Made by a program: the position numbers and the translations under genes. The notes under the pieces are model-generated. The model was not told the origin of the DNA and searched no databases. It was given only the letters and a program-made list of their open reading frames with translations. From Pseudofabraea citricarpa (lineage: Eukaryota > Ascomycota > Leotiomycetes > Helotiales > Dermateaceae), in NCBI GenBank assembly GCA_029641185.1, contig JAPWGK010000022.1, positions 248,001-312,000 of the forward strand: 64,000 nt of DNA, in the 5' to 3' direction. Positions 44,008-55,115 of the stretch are shown here, one piece after another (positions within the stretch are counted from its first letter, which is position 1; every line of letters starts with the position of its first letter).

Positions 44008-45498
44008 GAATGAAAGAGAAGGGATTTTTATGCTGTTGGGTTTTTGCAATATCATTTTTGCTTTTTGGTTCCTGGGCTGGAAGTGGTGCGTAGGCTGCAT
44101 GTTTCTTATTTTGGTGGTCCTCATCACGTACTTGCGTATGGTACGTCTGATGCGCATGGTATTGGTATACATGGATATTATCTGATTTCTTCATGGGTGG
44201 CGTTTACGTTTTATTCCTCTGTCGCTTGGGACGGGGGTTGCGTGGGGGTGTCAGTTTGACGAATTTCTTTTCCTCATCTCTCTATCAAGAGATTATAGCA
44301 GCAGTCATAGTAGAAACCCTTTTCATCTTCTCCTTTTTTTGACTTCTTGTTCTTTCTTTTTCGTTTCATTTCTCGCGCGCGGGCATCAATCAGGGACGGG
44401 CAGGCAGGGACAGAGGGACGGACGGACGGATGATGCGAAAGCGGGGAGTATTTTTCGAGGCAACAAAAACGAAAGCAGGTAGCGCGGAAGGAGAAGAAAG
44501 AGGAAGGAAATTGGCATACATAACCTTACGCATGATATACACACCTTGGGTATATATATACATCCATATATATCTACGACTCGGAGAATAGATTGGGGTC
44601 GGATCGGATCGGATCGGATTAGGTCGGTATCTGATTCTCGAGAGCAGAGCACAGGAGAGAAGAGATAGGAAAGCAGAGGGGGAAGAGAATGAATGAATGA
44701 AAGATGCTGCTATTCTTTTGCTTTGTTTTTTTTGTGTTGTGTCATGTGAAGTGAAATGGACTGCTGTGTTTGGTTTTGGGTTGAGAAAGGCAGGGCGATA
44801 GGTAGGTACCTACGAGGTAGGTAGGTCTGCTCTCTAAGCATGGGTAGTGGGAGGTTGAGTCGAGTTGGGAAACTGTGACTGCAACTGCGATGGTCCTCCC
44901 ACCCACCCATCCACGGGAACCTCGGAATCTAAACATGCTGTCTACGGTACTTATGCACAACCCTCCTCACCACCCATCTTTTCACTTAAAATCACATTTG
45001 AGCTTCTGCGAACATACGTAGGTCACTGGCGAGAGATGATTAATAGGATAAAAAAACCACTATTACTAATACAAGGGAAAAAAGCCAAATCATTAATCAA
45101 ACTAGGTAGGTATCAACGATCGAGTAGGGGGTATCTCAAAAAAAGAAAAAAGAAGAAGAAAAAAGGCATCTCCCCGTGTCTCCCATCCCATCAATTGGCC
45201 CCTACACAATTATGGCAAACTTCCAATCTCGACTTTCCATCCCCCAAACCCGTCATTAGAAGAAAAGGAAGTCGAGGCAGTGCAGCGCAGGAAGGCTAAA
45301 CTAGGTGAACAACGCAAAACGACGTCGTGTCATGTCGGGTAAAGACGAACGCGCCTTTCGATCGAGATAGGCGAGGGAGTGACAGAAGGAACACTCTTCT
45401 TTTCTTTAACTCGTAGACCAAGCTATTAAATCAGAGAACTCAAGAATCAGCCTCTGCCCATTTTCTTTTGTGTTTTGAGACAAGAAGATTTTTTTCTT
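44008..45498. other. Intergenic region rich in simple repeats
   Basis: About 1.5 kb between convergent genes. It contains GGAC/GGCA repeats at 44392-44430, TA tracts at 44550-44572, a GGATC pentamer run at 44598-44620, GGTAGGTAC repeats at 44800-44828 and A-rich tracts at 45135-45165. Two overlapping open frames here have no motifs and are not called. Confidence 0.5.
44598..44620. repeat. GGATC pentanucleotide repeat
   Basis: About four head-to-tail copies of CGGAT/GGATC in non-coding sequence. Confidence 0.8.
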
Positions 45499-46727
45499 TT
45501 AGATGTTCTCAATGACATGAGCATTGATGGCTTTCTGGAAACCGGCATCCCCACCTCCGAAGTCAGAAGAGTCGTATTTCTGCGTCCCGCTGGGCCCGCC
45601 TGCATTGTCGTGGTCGGAACCGCTGGCGAGGGCGCTGGCCATCTGGGAGCCCATCTGCGTCGCACCGGGAAGGAAGATGACTTTCGAGTTGGCCGATTTG
45701 GCCATCGCTTGCATGGCTTCCAAGTATCGGATCTGCATGGCTGGGGCCGAGCTCAGGATATCGGCGGCTTGACGCATGAGTTTGGCCGACTCGACTTCAG
45801 CTCGTGCGGCGATGACCTTAGATTCTCCGATACGCTTGCTCTGGGCAGCCATGCTGAGCGAGTCTTGGAGCTCGTTCGAGAAGATGATGTCTTTGATCAA
45901 CATGCTCTCGACTTGCACACCCCAGCCTGATGCGACGTCTTCGATGATCTCCCCGATCGATTGCGCTACTTCCTCGCGTCGCTCAATCACGTCTTGGAGC
46001 ACGCGTGCACCGACGACGTGGCGCAGGGTGGTTTGTGTGCGCTCGACGAGGGCCTGTCGCACGTTGGAGATTCCAAATGCGGCTTTGTGGGGAGAGGTGA
46101 TGTGGTAGTAGATGACGGATGTGAGGTGGAGGGTGACATTATCTTTGGTCATGCAGACTTGCTTAGGAACCTCTGCAGTATTGTCAGTCTACTATTTCGT
46201 TGCGTGCTGTTCTTTAGGACTACATACCAACAATCTGGATCTTGACATCGACTTGAATCAAGCGCTCACTGAGAGGATTGATCTTGACCAAACCGGGGTC
46301 AACAGCGCGATAGAAGCGACCGAACTTAGTAACAAGTCCGACGTTTCCTTGCGACACGGGCTTGTATGGGTTGGGACAGATGATACAGCAAGGAATTGCT
46401 CCCATAGTTCCAATGCAGGATCCGAGAGTGTTGACTTGAAAATCAATTAGCTTCGTCGTCTTCATTAGATGTATGCGACTTACTCATGCTTCCATACCAA
46501 CCATGAGCTCCCTGATCACTCTCGCCAGCTAGTGTTTGCGCATAGCTAGGCTGCAGATCTTCGCGACGGGGAGGCTGCACATTGACCATAGGGTTGTCGC
46601 TGCGACCTGGTGTGCTCTTGGTAGGACGGAATCCACTTCCATTGACACCGGCGTTGGCTGAAGACGAAGCTTTGGCATCGTCGTCAGAGTTCCGAAGAGC
46701 GGTATGGCTATCGACTGTGGAAGACAT
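45499..46727 (-). CDS. Stomatin-like SPFH/band 7 membrane protein
   Basis: Three exons on the minus strand, 46727-46484, 46434-46228 and 46172-45499, give 374 residues. The first ~80 residues are polar and disordered. INTLGSCIGTMGAIPCCIIC, formed across intron 1, is the hydrophobic hairpin with cysteines suited to lipidation. The band 7 domain follows: PVSQGNVGLVTKFGRFYRAV, VDVKIQIVEVPKQVCMTKDN, RQALVERTQTTLRHVVGAR, then the helical SKRIGESKVIAARAEVESAKL. These proteins form oligomeric scaffolds in cholesterol/ergosterol-rich membranes and modulate channels and trafficking; the fungal role is poorly defined. The C-terminus contains a Gly/Ser-rich stretch. Start context and length fit fungal stomatins. 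Confidence 0.93.
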
Positions 46728-48778
46728 TGTTGATTGATGGATGATGGGGTTGAGTATGGGTGGACGATGTCTCGTGTGTGAGGATTGCAGAAGATGGGAG
46801 GGTGAGAAGGTGTGAAGGTGGGCTGTTGTGCAGTCTTATGTATCTTAGGTGAGCTTAGCGCCAAGGAGTCGTGTTTGGGTTTTTGCGGGGTACGTTGGGA
46901 ATGAATGTTCGAGCGTAAGTAAGCACGAGGGGAGGATTGAAAAGCTAGAGATGGAGACTGGAGCTATGATTGGGTTTCTTGTAATACTAATCCCATATCA
47001 TCAAAGTCATGACGGTCACCTTTATATCTCTCTTCTTCTTCCTTTGTTATCTGTCTGCCTGGCTCCTCCTCGTCGTCCTCAACCAGCATCGCCTCCCTCT
47101 ATCGGCCCCCCATCCGCAGCAGCTGTATCCCCGTCAACCAATCCCGTTAACTGTCCCCCGTCAAAAGCGACTCCGCAAAAGCTTGACTGTCCATTAGCTT
47201 CATGAACCGTCGCTAATCCGCGGGTGAATGGCTGATCATTGACATCATGATTGGAGATGAGTGATGGTTAGATGCACCAGAGAGACAGCAACTACACAGC
47301 CCCCTTTCTCTACCCCGTGGCCCTCGTGTCTGGAGATTTCCCAAGTCAATTAAATATTCGCGCATACAATCCGGGCGCGTTCCCTCTCGCTTTCCCCTCA
47401 CATATCTCCAGATGTCGGTCGATTAATATGGCCGTGCTTAGCATTTTGGCTTGTGGTAAATATCGCAGAAGACAGCCGAGCATTCTCTTGAAGGGTGTCA
47501 TTATTGCATGCCGAGTTATCCATCAAATCATGTGGGGCCCAGACATTGCAGAGCTTAAGCTTGCTTACTTTAGGCAGTCTTCTAGAAGCCTTCCTTTGCC
47601 GTCACCCGAGCAGGCATCACCTTCCGCATCGAGGGATGGTTGATCGTTTAGGACGACACATGATTGAATAGTTGACGTTGATCAATTGCTTGGATCCATT
47701 CGCAGTAGTGATATGCAGTCTTCGGATTTTAGCGTGCCGGGTTGGACACTCAGCCCTGCCAAGCATTCTACATCCATCTGATATCTGATGATGGTGTTGG
47801 TGGGGTGATCCTTGCCCTCCCATCGCTTCATTCCTTACCTCAGTCTGTGCCACCAGCGGATTCACGTAAAAGTTGGATCCGTAAAGTAGATAAGCCTTGC
47901 TATCAGCACCACTCCAAGGCAGAGTCCTGCTGTACCTTACTGTTGGTCTGACTTTGCTCAACCGCCGATCAGATCTTGACATAACATACCTTAGGTACAG
48001 CACAGCCGGGGTGGGATTGGAATTTGTGTGTGCGAGAATCACCGAGTTAGCATGAAGATCTCGGTTGGAATCTGCCCAAGTAGTCAACCTGTGCTGTTTG
48101 CTATGATATCTCGTTAGATCCAATAAAATTGGCCTCAAGCACAGCCTCCCAACCCCCACAACGCTTTCATCAGAGAGACAAACCTCAAGTACGTTCGGAG
48201 AACCACTACCAACAATCACCCTGAAATCGGTTGAAATCGGCTCTCACGAGTTCTAATTCTCCAACGGATCTCGCAGGTTCAATACTTAGCTCTTATGCAT
48301 AATTCAAGAAGTATACTCGACTCTGTTTGGAAGTCTCCATATTCCTATTGCAAAGAGTACATAACTCTCTTCGTGTTCTGGCAGCCTGATATCGTCCTGG
48401 TGGATGGATACGAGTTTTCAGTTCGCTCGTTAGAAAAAAGATGGAGATCTTTTATGTCAAAAGTGACGGGCGCCAAGTTTAATCTCCACAAGCAAGTGGC
48501 TGAAGAAATCATGGGTATCTTTTTTTGTTTCGGCCCTTATTCGATTCAAGTGGGTTTGAGGATTGTCAAGAAGTCTGTGGGCTATCAGTTACCCGGTGAG
48601 TAAAAGTTAGCTGCCCAAAGTTGTTTCTCTCGGCACCTACCCTAATGATACTCTGTTACACAACAGATTAATCAGTCGGTGTCGAAAAAGCCTAATTGGA
48701 TTTGAGGACTGTAAAGCTATTCGAAGAGAGAAGCCCAAAAGAATTCGGCCGATTATCCACTCAAATAACTGACGCACC
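46728..48778. other. Intergenic region, 2 kb
   Basis: Leader and promoter of the stomatin gene at the left. A 102-codon frame at 48295-48603 ends near a GTGAGT donor, with an acceptor AG at 48666 that leads at once to a stop; it has no recognisable motif and is only a weak candidate. No repeats of note. Confidence 0.4.
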
Positions 48779-50443
48779 TTATATTATACCCACTCTATCA
48801 GACCAAGCCCGGATCCTTTTTCCATAAACATACATTGGGATTGTAAATAACATGACACCAACGGTAAGTGAGCCCCAAGTGAAGAAGAATATCTTTGGTC
48901 CGTGGAGAGCATAATAGTCATTCAGTATGAACGTGAGCCCAAATGCGAAGGCGCTTTTGACGAGCTGTAGAGAGTTAGTAATATTTCTCATCTAAAAAAG
49001 ATGCACTCACCATCGCAAGACCAAATGCTTCACCAGCTTTATATTGACAGACATCGTTTGTGTAGGAAACAATTCCAGTACATCCCACACCAACTGAAAA
49101 GTTGATGGAAGCGAGAAAAACGCCACAAATGATTGCCGAGAGTCCATTATGAATTGCGACACCAAGTCCAAATGCTCCAACGACCAAGGTAATGAGCGAG
49201 GGAATTATCACTAGCATTCTGAACTCTGGCTCAAAAACTCCCTCGTTGCGCTTGGCTAGAAACTGAGATACTGCGTCGCAACTCCAGCCACCAAAGAATG
49301 TTCCAAATGCTGCTCCTATGAGTGGCGCAATGCCAATGAGGTTCCCAACCGCAGTGGCAGACATATTATATGGAGGTGCTGCAAAAATCTGCGTTGCTAC
49401 CGCTCCCTGGATGATGACCCAGGTGAAAGTTACACTCCACATCATACAGCCCCAGATAACTGCTGGGTGACGGAGTAAGACAACCGATGAGATGCAGAGT
49501 TTGAATATCCGTGATTGATCTTGAATATCAATATTTCCAAGACCAAGAACACGAAGAAGGGGTGATTTTGGAGAAGCAACAGTGCCAACACAGCTATCAA
49601 CCGCGACTTCGTTTGATGGCCCTTTTTCGACGACAGTTCCATTATGTCCCTGGCTCTCCATGTTCGCTGTAGCGAATGGTGTACTTTTCCGATTGAACTT
49701 TGTTTCCGGAAAGAGAAACACCACAGAGAAGAGCAAGACACTAAAAGTGATAGCCATGAGCCAGAAACTCCAACGCCATGAGAGGTTGACAATGACATAA
49801 CCACTAATGATGGGTGCCATATTTGTAGATACAATGAGAGCAAAGTTCCAGAGGCCAACACGAAATCCTCGCTCGTGTACGAAGAACAGATCGTTGATCG
49901 AAGCCGATCCAGCAAGGGCAAAAAATGCAGATATCCCAAGTCCTAGTATAAGGTTAGTGACATGATGAAGAGCAGCAACTACAACTGACCTTGGAATACG
50001 CGAGCAGCCAAAAGGGAGTTGTAAGATTGTGACGCCGCACCCCAGCAACTTGAGGCAATAAGTAGAATCGTGGTGGACAGATATACCAGACGCTTCCCAT
50101 AAACTTCTGCGAATATGGAGCAAAAGAAGGATCCGACGCCCAAAGCCATGATCAGCGCTCCATTTAGTAAAGTGACCTTGGTTAGAGTGACATTGAAAGA
50201 TGTCGCAAGTATGGCGAATCCAGGCACAAGGAGAGGACCGATGACTCCAGTAGTACAGGCGCCGAACACAATTGTTGCAAATGCTAGCTCTTTCCGGAGC
50301 CTTGACATATTAAGGGGATCGCTCGGAGATGTCGATGGTTGTGGGACGAGAATGACCTCGGTTCTGCCATCGTCATGAATATCTTCAAGGAGAGTCGTTC
50401 CTCTTGGCTGTGGTTCATTGGACTCGAGAATTCCAAATGCCAT
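48779..50443 (-). CDS. MFS drug:H+ antiporter-like transporter (DHA1 type)
   Basis: Three exons on the minus strand, 50443-49990, 49942-49011 and 48964-48779, give 523 residues with about 12 hydrophobic helices. STSPSDPLNMSRLRKELAF before helix 1 is the usual start of fungal DHA1/polyamine-type carriers. GSFFCSIFAEVYGKRLVYL is the loop 2-3 motif, here with EVYGKR instead of DRxGRR. RWSFWLMAITFSVLL follows helix 5. The central loop (residues ~220-260) is polar. It is plasma-membrane located by family; substrate unknown. It is divergent from the nitrilase gene, and a transposon lies between them. Introns are 47 and 46 nt. Confidence 0.92.
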
Positions 50444-50816
50444 GGCTGTGTCTTCGCAAGAAATTGCACTTGCCTAGCAGAAGAGAACTTGCCATGATTA
50501 TATACACTTGTGTCAAGGCGGGTGGCTTTGAATCGCAAAGATAAGAAAGAAGTTTAAGTTTTTCCCATGCCAGTAAGAATCCATTTTTGTGGGAGGCAGT
50601 GATAGTGTACTGGGTACTCCGTCGCCGCCCTGTATGCTCTGTGCCATTGTCTTTTGATTGATGAGACCAGGCCAGAACCAGGTTTGCACCCCCAACTTTG
50701 GAGGAATTGCGGTACTGTCGCCAATCTCACTCAGCTGCAACAAACCAAGCAAAGCGGCCACCAGCGATGTGGTGAGAAGAGCTCATTGGAGCTTGTTGCA
50801 AGGCATGCGTGCGTTA

Positions 50817-50909
50817 ATCGTCGGACCCACTTTTGATGGCACTCCTACTAGCGCTTCGCTGGTAGTCGGCGAAAGCGAGTGCGCCCTGGAAAGCGAGTAC
50901 GCCCTAGAA
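50817..50909 (+). repeat. Left terminal inverted repeat of the Fot1/pogo-like element
   Basis: 93 bp beginning ATCGTCGGACCC. Near its inner end an 18-bp unit AAAGCGAGTRCGCCCTRG is repeated twice in tandem. Confidence 0.95.
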
Positions 50910-51099
50910 GCCTCTAAGATAGAATTAGTTAGCAACCGTATACCAAAATCGTATCTGAATTTCTAACTTAACGTACCTGAATCGCCCAACCGCTTAATCC
51001 TTTATAACCTCTAAATCCCCTTAATATAGTAATAGTACCCCGCTAGCGAACTAATACCCGAATTATAAGCTATAAGAAGCCTCGAGTTATACTAAACTT

Positions 51100-52900
51100 A
51101 TACTAGTATCCTCTAGCTTATATTATTAAATAAAAGAAAGCGAATCCTATTATAATACTTTATAGGGTATATAAGAAGTTTAATATCCCTAAATCTATAT
51201 TAGTTAGTATACTTAAGAGGCTAAAGGGGCGGTAGTATAATAGCTAGAATATTATTCTTTCTATAGTATAAATCTTTATTATATTAAAGTTCGTACGCGA
51301 TTATTATAAGTTCTTTTTCCTTATAATAAAGAGGATAATATACTCTACGATTAAGTATATTCGAACGGCCTAGGGTAAGCCTAAACTATCGTAGTAATAG
51401 TTTATAGGCTTCTTATAAAGCTAGAAGGTTATATTTAAAACTATTAAAGCGAAACTAATCGTACGCGTATAAGTCGAATCCTATAAGATAAAAGATATTA
51501 AGAAATAATACTATAACCTTCGTAAGTTAGTTAATAAATATAATATTAAGCTAAGGAATATATAAAACTTTAATAAAACTAGTATATAAGTTAGTTATAT
51601 ACCTAGAGAAGAGATTATCGTATCTTTTAACGTAAAAGAGGTATATATAATAATACCTAAAGATCGAAAGTTAATTATAATCTATAAATTAATTTCTACT
51701 ACTAGTAAGAGTATCTTACTTATATTAATAATATAAGAAAAGCTTTAGATAAAATCGTAATTTAGCTTTAACCTACTAGGAGATAAACGATTCCTAATAT
51801 TAAATTCAGATTATATTAATAACTAACTAGTAGTTTAATATCTCTATTATTTTATTAAATATATAAGCGCTAGGCTTAATTAACTATATAAACTACTTTT
51901 TCTTAATAGTTATTCGAGTTATAAATACCCTTCTTTCGTTTTACTTGCTATTAAATATCGAATCCTCTTATATATATTTCTCTCTTATCTTATATATATT
52001 ATATAACCTCTAGATATTAGTATATTCTAGTTATTTAAGTACTAGTATAAGAGAGCCGTATAAGAATCTTCTTATAACCTTAATATTAACTATAATATAA
52101 CTTCTTTCTTTTATAATCTAATATTAATATAAGCTCTTATATTTATAATATATACGATTAAAAGCGTATAATAAAAGGTAAAGCTTTAGCTACTAAATTA
52201 TAAGAAATCGATTAAACGAATAAAAATATATAAGAGGGATATAAAGAAGGTAAAGATAATAAAAGAACTTAAACTCCCTTAAATACTAAGGAAGTTTACT
52301 AACTTTAAACGTAAGTTATAATACTAGGTTACTTAGATTATATTACTATTATCTTCTCTCTCTCGTATAAAGTTCGATTCTTAGGTACGCGATACTTTAA
52401 CTTTTCTCTATAATAGTAATATTAAGGAACACGAGTATAACCTCTTATTAGAATAAGTTTAGGAATAATAAAAGGTAAAAGTATATAACTAGTATTTACT
52501 CTAGTAAGATAAAATACTTATAATAAAAGAGGTATATTATAAGATCGAACTAAAAAGAGCTAAAGAAGATAAAGTTATTCGGAAGAAACAAAAACGAGCC
52601 TAAACCCGAATAAAAAACGTAAAGAAAAAGGATCTTTATATATATAATATTATTACTTAAAAGTAGGAAAAAGCTCGAATTAAAGAATTTAATTCTTTAT
52701 AAAAAGTATAATTACTAATATTATTATACCTATAAATCCTTATACTTAATCTAGAGAAAATCGAATTAAAACTATAAAAATAACTAAAGGAATAATAGGA
52801 ATAATAGGATTAATAGGATTAAAAGAGTAATTAAAATATAAATTTCTTAGCTTTTAGAGAGAAAAAGAAAGAAAAAGAGAAATATAAAGAGAAAGAAGAG
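51100..52900 (+). pseudogene. Transposase relic (DDE, pogo/Fot1 type), destroyed by RIP-like mutation
   Basis: Approximate limits. No long frame remains, but plus-strand readings in one frame keep family landmarks: KFNIPKS-like helix-turn-helix text near 51167-51210, the first catalytic Asp region near 51557-51580, and PLDISIF at 52007-52027 followed by LFKY and YKRAV. Stops are mostly TAA and TAG, at positions where CAA, CAG or TGG would be expected in the intact gene. Confidence 0.75.
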
Positions 52901-53035
52901 CTCCGGCCTAGTGAAATTAACTCTAATAATAACGTAGAGACTAGTTTATATTAATTCACTTTTAGTATATAATTTAAGATATTATTTCTATATAAATTTG
53001 GTATAGTTCCTATCTTCGCGAGCGTACTTTTGGTG

Positions 53036-53128
53036 TTCTAGGGCGTACTCGCTTTCTAGGGCGCACTCGCTTTCGCCGACTACCAGCGAAGCGCTAGTAG
53101 GAGTGCCATCAAAAGTGGGTCCGACGAT
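53036..53128 (-). repeat. Right terminal inverted repeat of the Fot1/pogo-like element
   Basis: Reverse complement of the left repeat over 93 bp with one difference (G in the left copy, A in the right at repeat position 72). Confidence 0.95.
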
Positions 53129-53231
53129 TATGATGTTGAAATGAGGATTGCATTGGATCTCAGGCGGGTTGATGGTGCCACGCCAAGTCCTCGATATGCT
53201 AGACCCAGAAAGGTATGGTGGTGCCGTTCTA

Positions 53232-53255
53232 GCGGCGGCTTTGGTATGCCGCCGC
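53232..53255. promoter_or_regulatory. CGGCGG-N10-CCGCCG palindrome, candidate Zn2Cys6 operator upstream of nitrilase
   Basis: GCGGCGGC, an 8-base spacer, then GCCGCCGC: a perfect inverted repeat about 330 bases before the nitrilase ATG. Paired CGG/CCG triplets are the classic binding geometry of Zn(II)2Cys6 factors, and such a factor is encoded just downstream of the nitrilase. Binding is inferred. Confidence 0.5.
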
Positions 53256-53581
53256 GATTGCTGGGGTATTTCTTCTCTACAAACATCATAAAGAATTGAA
53301 GGGGCTCGATGTGAAGATTGAGCTTTCTATTTATTAGTCGAAGATCCGATGTCCTTGTGCGATAAGCAGTTCATGTAATTGTGGTATGTAAGGCTTTCTA
53401 TTTCTGGCGAGTTTGGTGTATCAGTTATCATTTGCGGATCTGCTTCCCCGCAGTGAGGCGCCTGTAACCACTGCACGGCAAACGATATATATTGAGACAA
53501 CATACAATTTTGGGATTCTATGCTTCAAACCATCGCTCTTTATCCTTCTTTTATCCTTTGTTTCGCTCCTCTACATTAGAC

Positions 53582-54655
53582 ATGGCTACTGTCGATGAAC
53601 AACCCCAGACTGTCCGTGTGGCAGTAACTCAAGTATCGCCAGAGTGGCTAGATCTTGAAAAGACTGTGGAGAAGACCTGCCGACTTATTGAGGAGGCTGC
53701 TGCAAATCAAGCTCAATTGGTCTCCTTCCCAGAGTGTTTTATTCCAGGATATCCAACATGGGTGTGGTAAGCAGCACTGAATTTGATTCAAAGCCTGATC
53801 TGACGTGTTTAGGTCTCGCAGTGTTGATTTCGATTTGAGCACCATATATATAAAAAATTCCCTCAAGATTGATTCACCTCTGATGCAAAAGATTTGCGAG
53901 TGTGCAAAGCAAAACAAAATTGCAGTCGCCCTCGGATTTTCAGAAAATTACAACAACTCCTTGTACATTGCTCAAGCATTCATCGGAGCAGATGGCCTAA
54001 TCAAGATGACAAGAAGAAAATTCAAACCAACCCATATGGAGAGAACGATATTCGGCGACGCATCAGGAGATTCTTTGAGAAATGTGGTAGATGCTCCTGG
54101 AGTGGGTAGGGTTGGCATGCTTGCCTGCTGGGAGCATACGCAACCCTTGTTGAAATTTCACACCTTTCATCAGAACGAAGACATACATATTGCAGCATGG
54201 CCACCTGTTTATCCTTTTGTGGAAGGACCTGGATTATGGTCAATGAGCAGAGAAGGTGAGAGTCTCGATTGGAACCATTCGGGCTCTGAAATTAACAATC
54301 CCTAGGCACACGAAACCTCTCTCAAACCTACGCAATTGAATCGCAGTCTTTTGTACTCAGTACCACGGCAGTTCTAACACAGAAAGGGGTTGATCGAATG
54401 AACACGGCCTTGGGTGTAGCTATGAATGTTCCTGGTGGAGGCTGCTCAGCGATCTTTGGGCCGGATGGAAGGCAATTGACAAAAGACATACCAGAGACAG
54501 ATGAGGGAATATTATATGCCGACTTGGATTTTGACTCTATTCTCAGAACCAAGGGTTTTCTTGATACCTGTGGCCATTATAGTCGGCCTGATATGCTTTG
54601 GTTGGGAGTTGATAGCCGCGAGAAGCAACATTTGAAAGCTGAAGGCTTGGATTGA
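53582..54655 (+). CDS. Nitrilase (carbon-nitrogen hydrolase superfamily, nitrilase branch)
   Basis: Three exons, 53582-53766, 53813-54255 and 54306-54655, give 325 residues. Nitrilases hydrolyse R-CN to the acid and ammonia. The Glu-Lys-Cys triad is intact: Glu51 in [12 protein letters not shown], Lys131 in [16 protein letters not shown], Cys167 in [11 protein letters not shown]. The CWEH setting is that of true fungal nitrilases and cyanide hydratases rather than amidases. The C-terminus ([16 protein letters not shown]) matches the usual GHYSRPD block of helical nitrilases. Its length is close to that of fungal arylaceto- or aliphatic nitrilases and shorter than cyanide hydratases (about 360), which favours nitrilase. 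Neighbours are a carrier (upstream, divergent) and a Zn2Cys6 factor (downstream). Confidence 0.94.
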
Positions 54656-55115
54656 GGCTGTAATTGTTTTATTTATTTGAGAATGAGTTTGTACGATGCT
54701 TAGTATCTAAGACATCTCAAAGGCATTTTCCCCCGTTGCATTTAACGTCAAAATCACTACAACTGCACGAGACATAAAATTCCGAATCTTTACCTCGATT
54801 AAAAGCAGGGCAAAACCAAATCACAAAGAGCAGTTGGAGAAAATTACTCAAACTCAATTGAATTCAACTCAATCTCAAGGTTAAGGTTAAGTTTGAATTG
54901 AGTTTAGTAATTAAGGCTTCAGTTAACGCTATGATCCAATTCATGAGTCGAGAAATCGATGTCAATGCCAATATCATTCACGTGATGCAATCCTTAGAGC
55001 CCAAGTGGGGGCGAACAGCTGACACCTTCCACTCCTCACTCTCTGAATCCAGCCCCTACCCTTACGATCAAGACGGCACAGAACACCCCACCCTTTGAGA
55101 TGTTTAGAATTCTCA

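Larger units (their letters stand above)
50817..53128 (+). mobile_element. RIP-degraded Fot1/pogo-like DNA transposon (Tc1-mariner superfamily)
   Basis: A 2312-bp element flanked by TA on both sides (50815-50816 and 53129-53130), as expected for TA target duplication. The ends are 93-bp inverted repeats differing at one base. The interior is extremely AT-rich and almost lacks CA and TG dinucleotides while keeping CG, the signature of repeat-induced point mutation. Plus-strand translation shows remains of a pogo/Fot1 transposase: a NxYNFDETG-like site near 51557-51580, now with Asp and Glu codons turned into AAT and AAA, and the PLD block of the HSSHLLQPLDVG-like motif at 52007-52021, plus a Lys/Arg-rich C-terminal region near 52550-52900. 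Many in-frame stops; certainly inactive. Confidence 0.9.

Noticed and set aside
47617..48219. 200-codon minus-strand frame upstream of the MFS carrier
   Set aside because: No motif, poor codon composition and no splice context; treated as chance.
50940..53030. AT-rich block considered as a centromeric or mitochondrial insertion
   Set aside because: It lies exactly between inverted repeats with TA duplications and keeps pogo-type transposase landmarks, so a RIP-mutated transposon explains it better.
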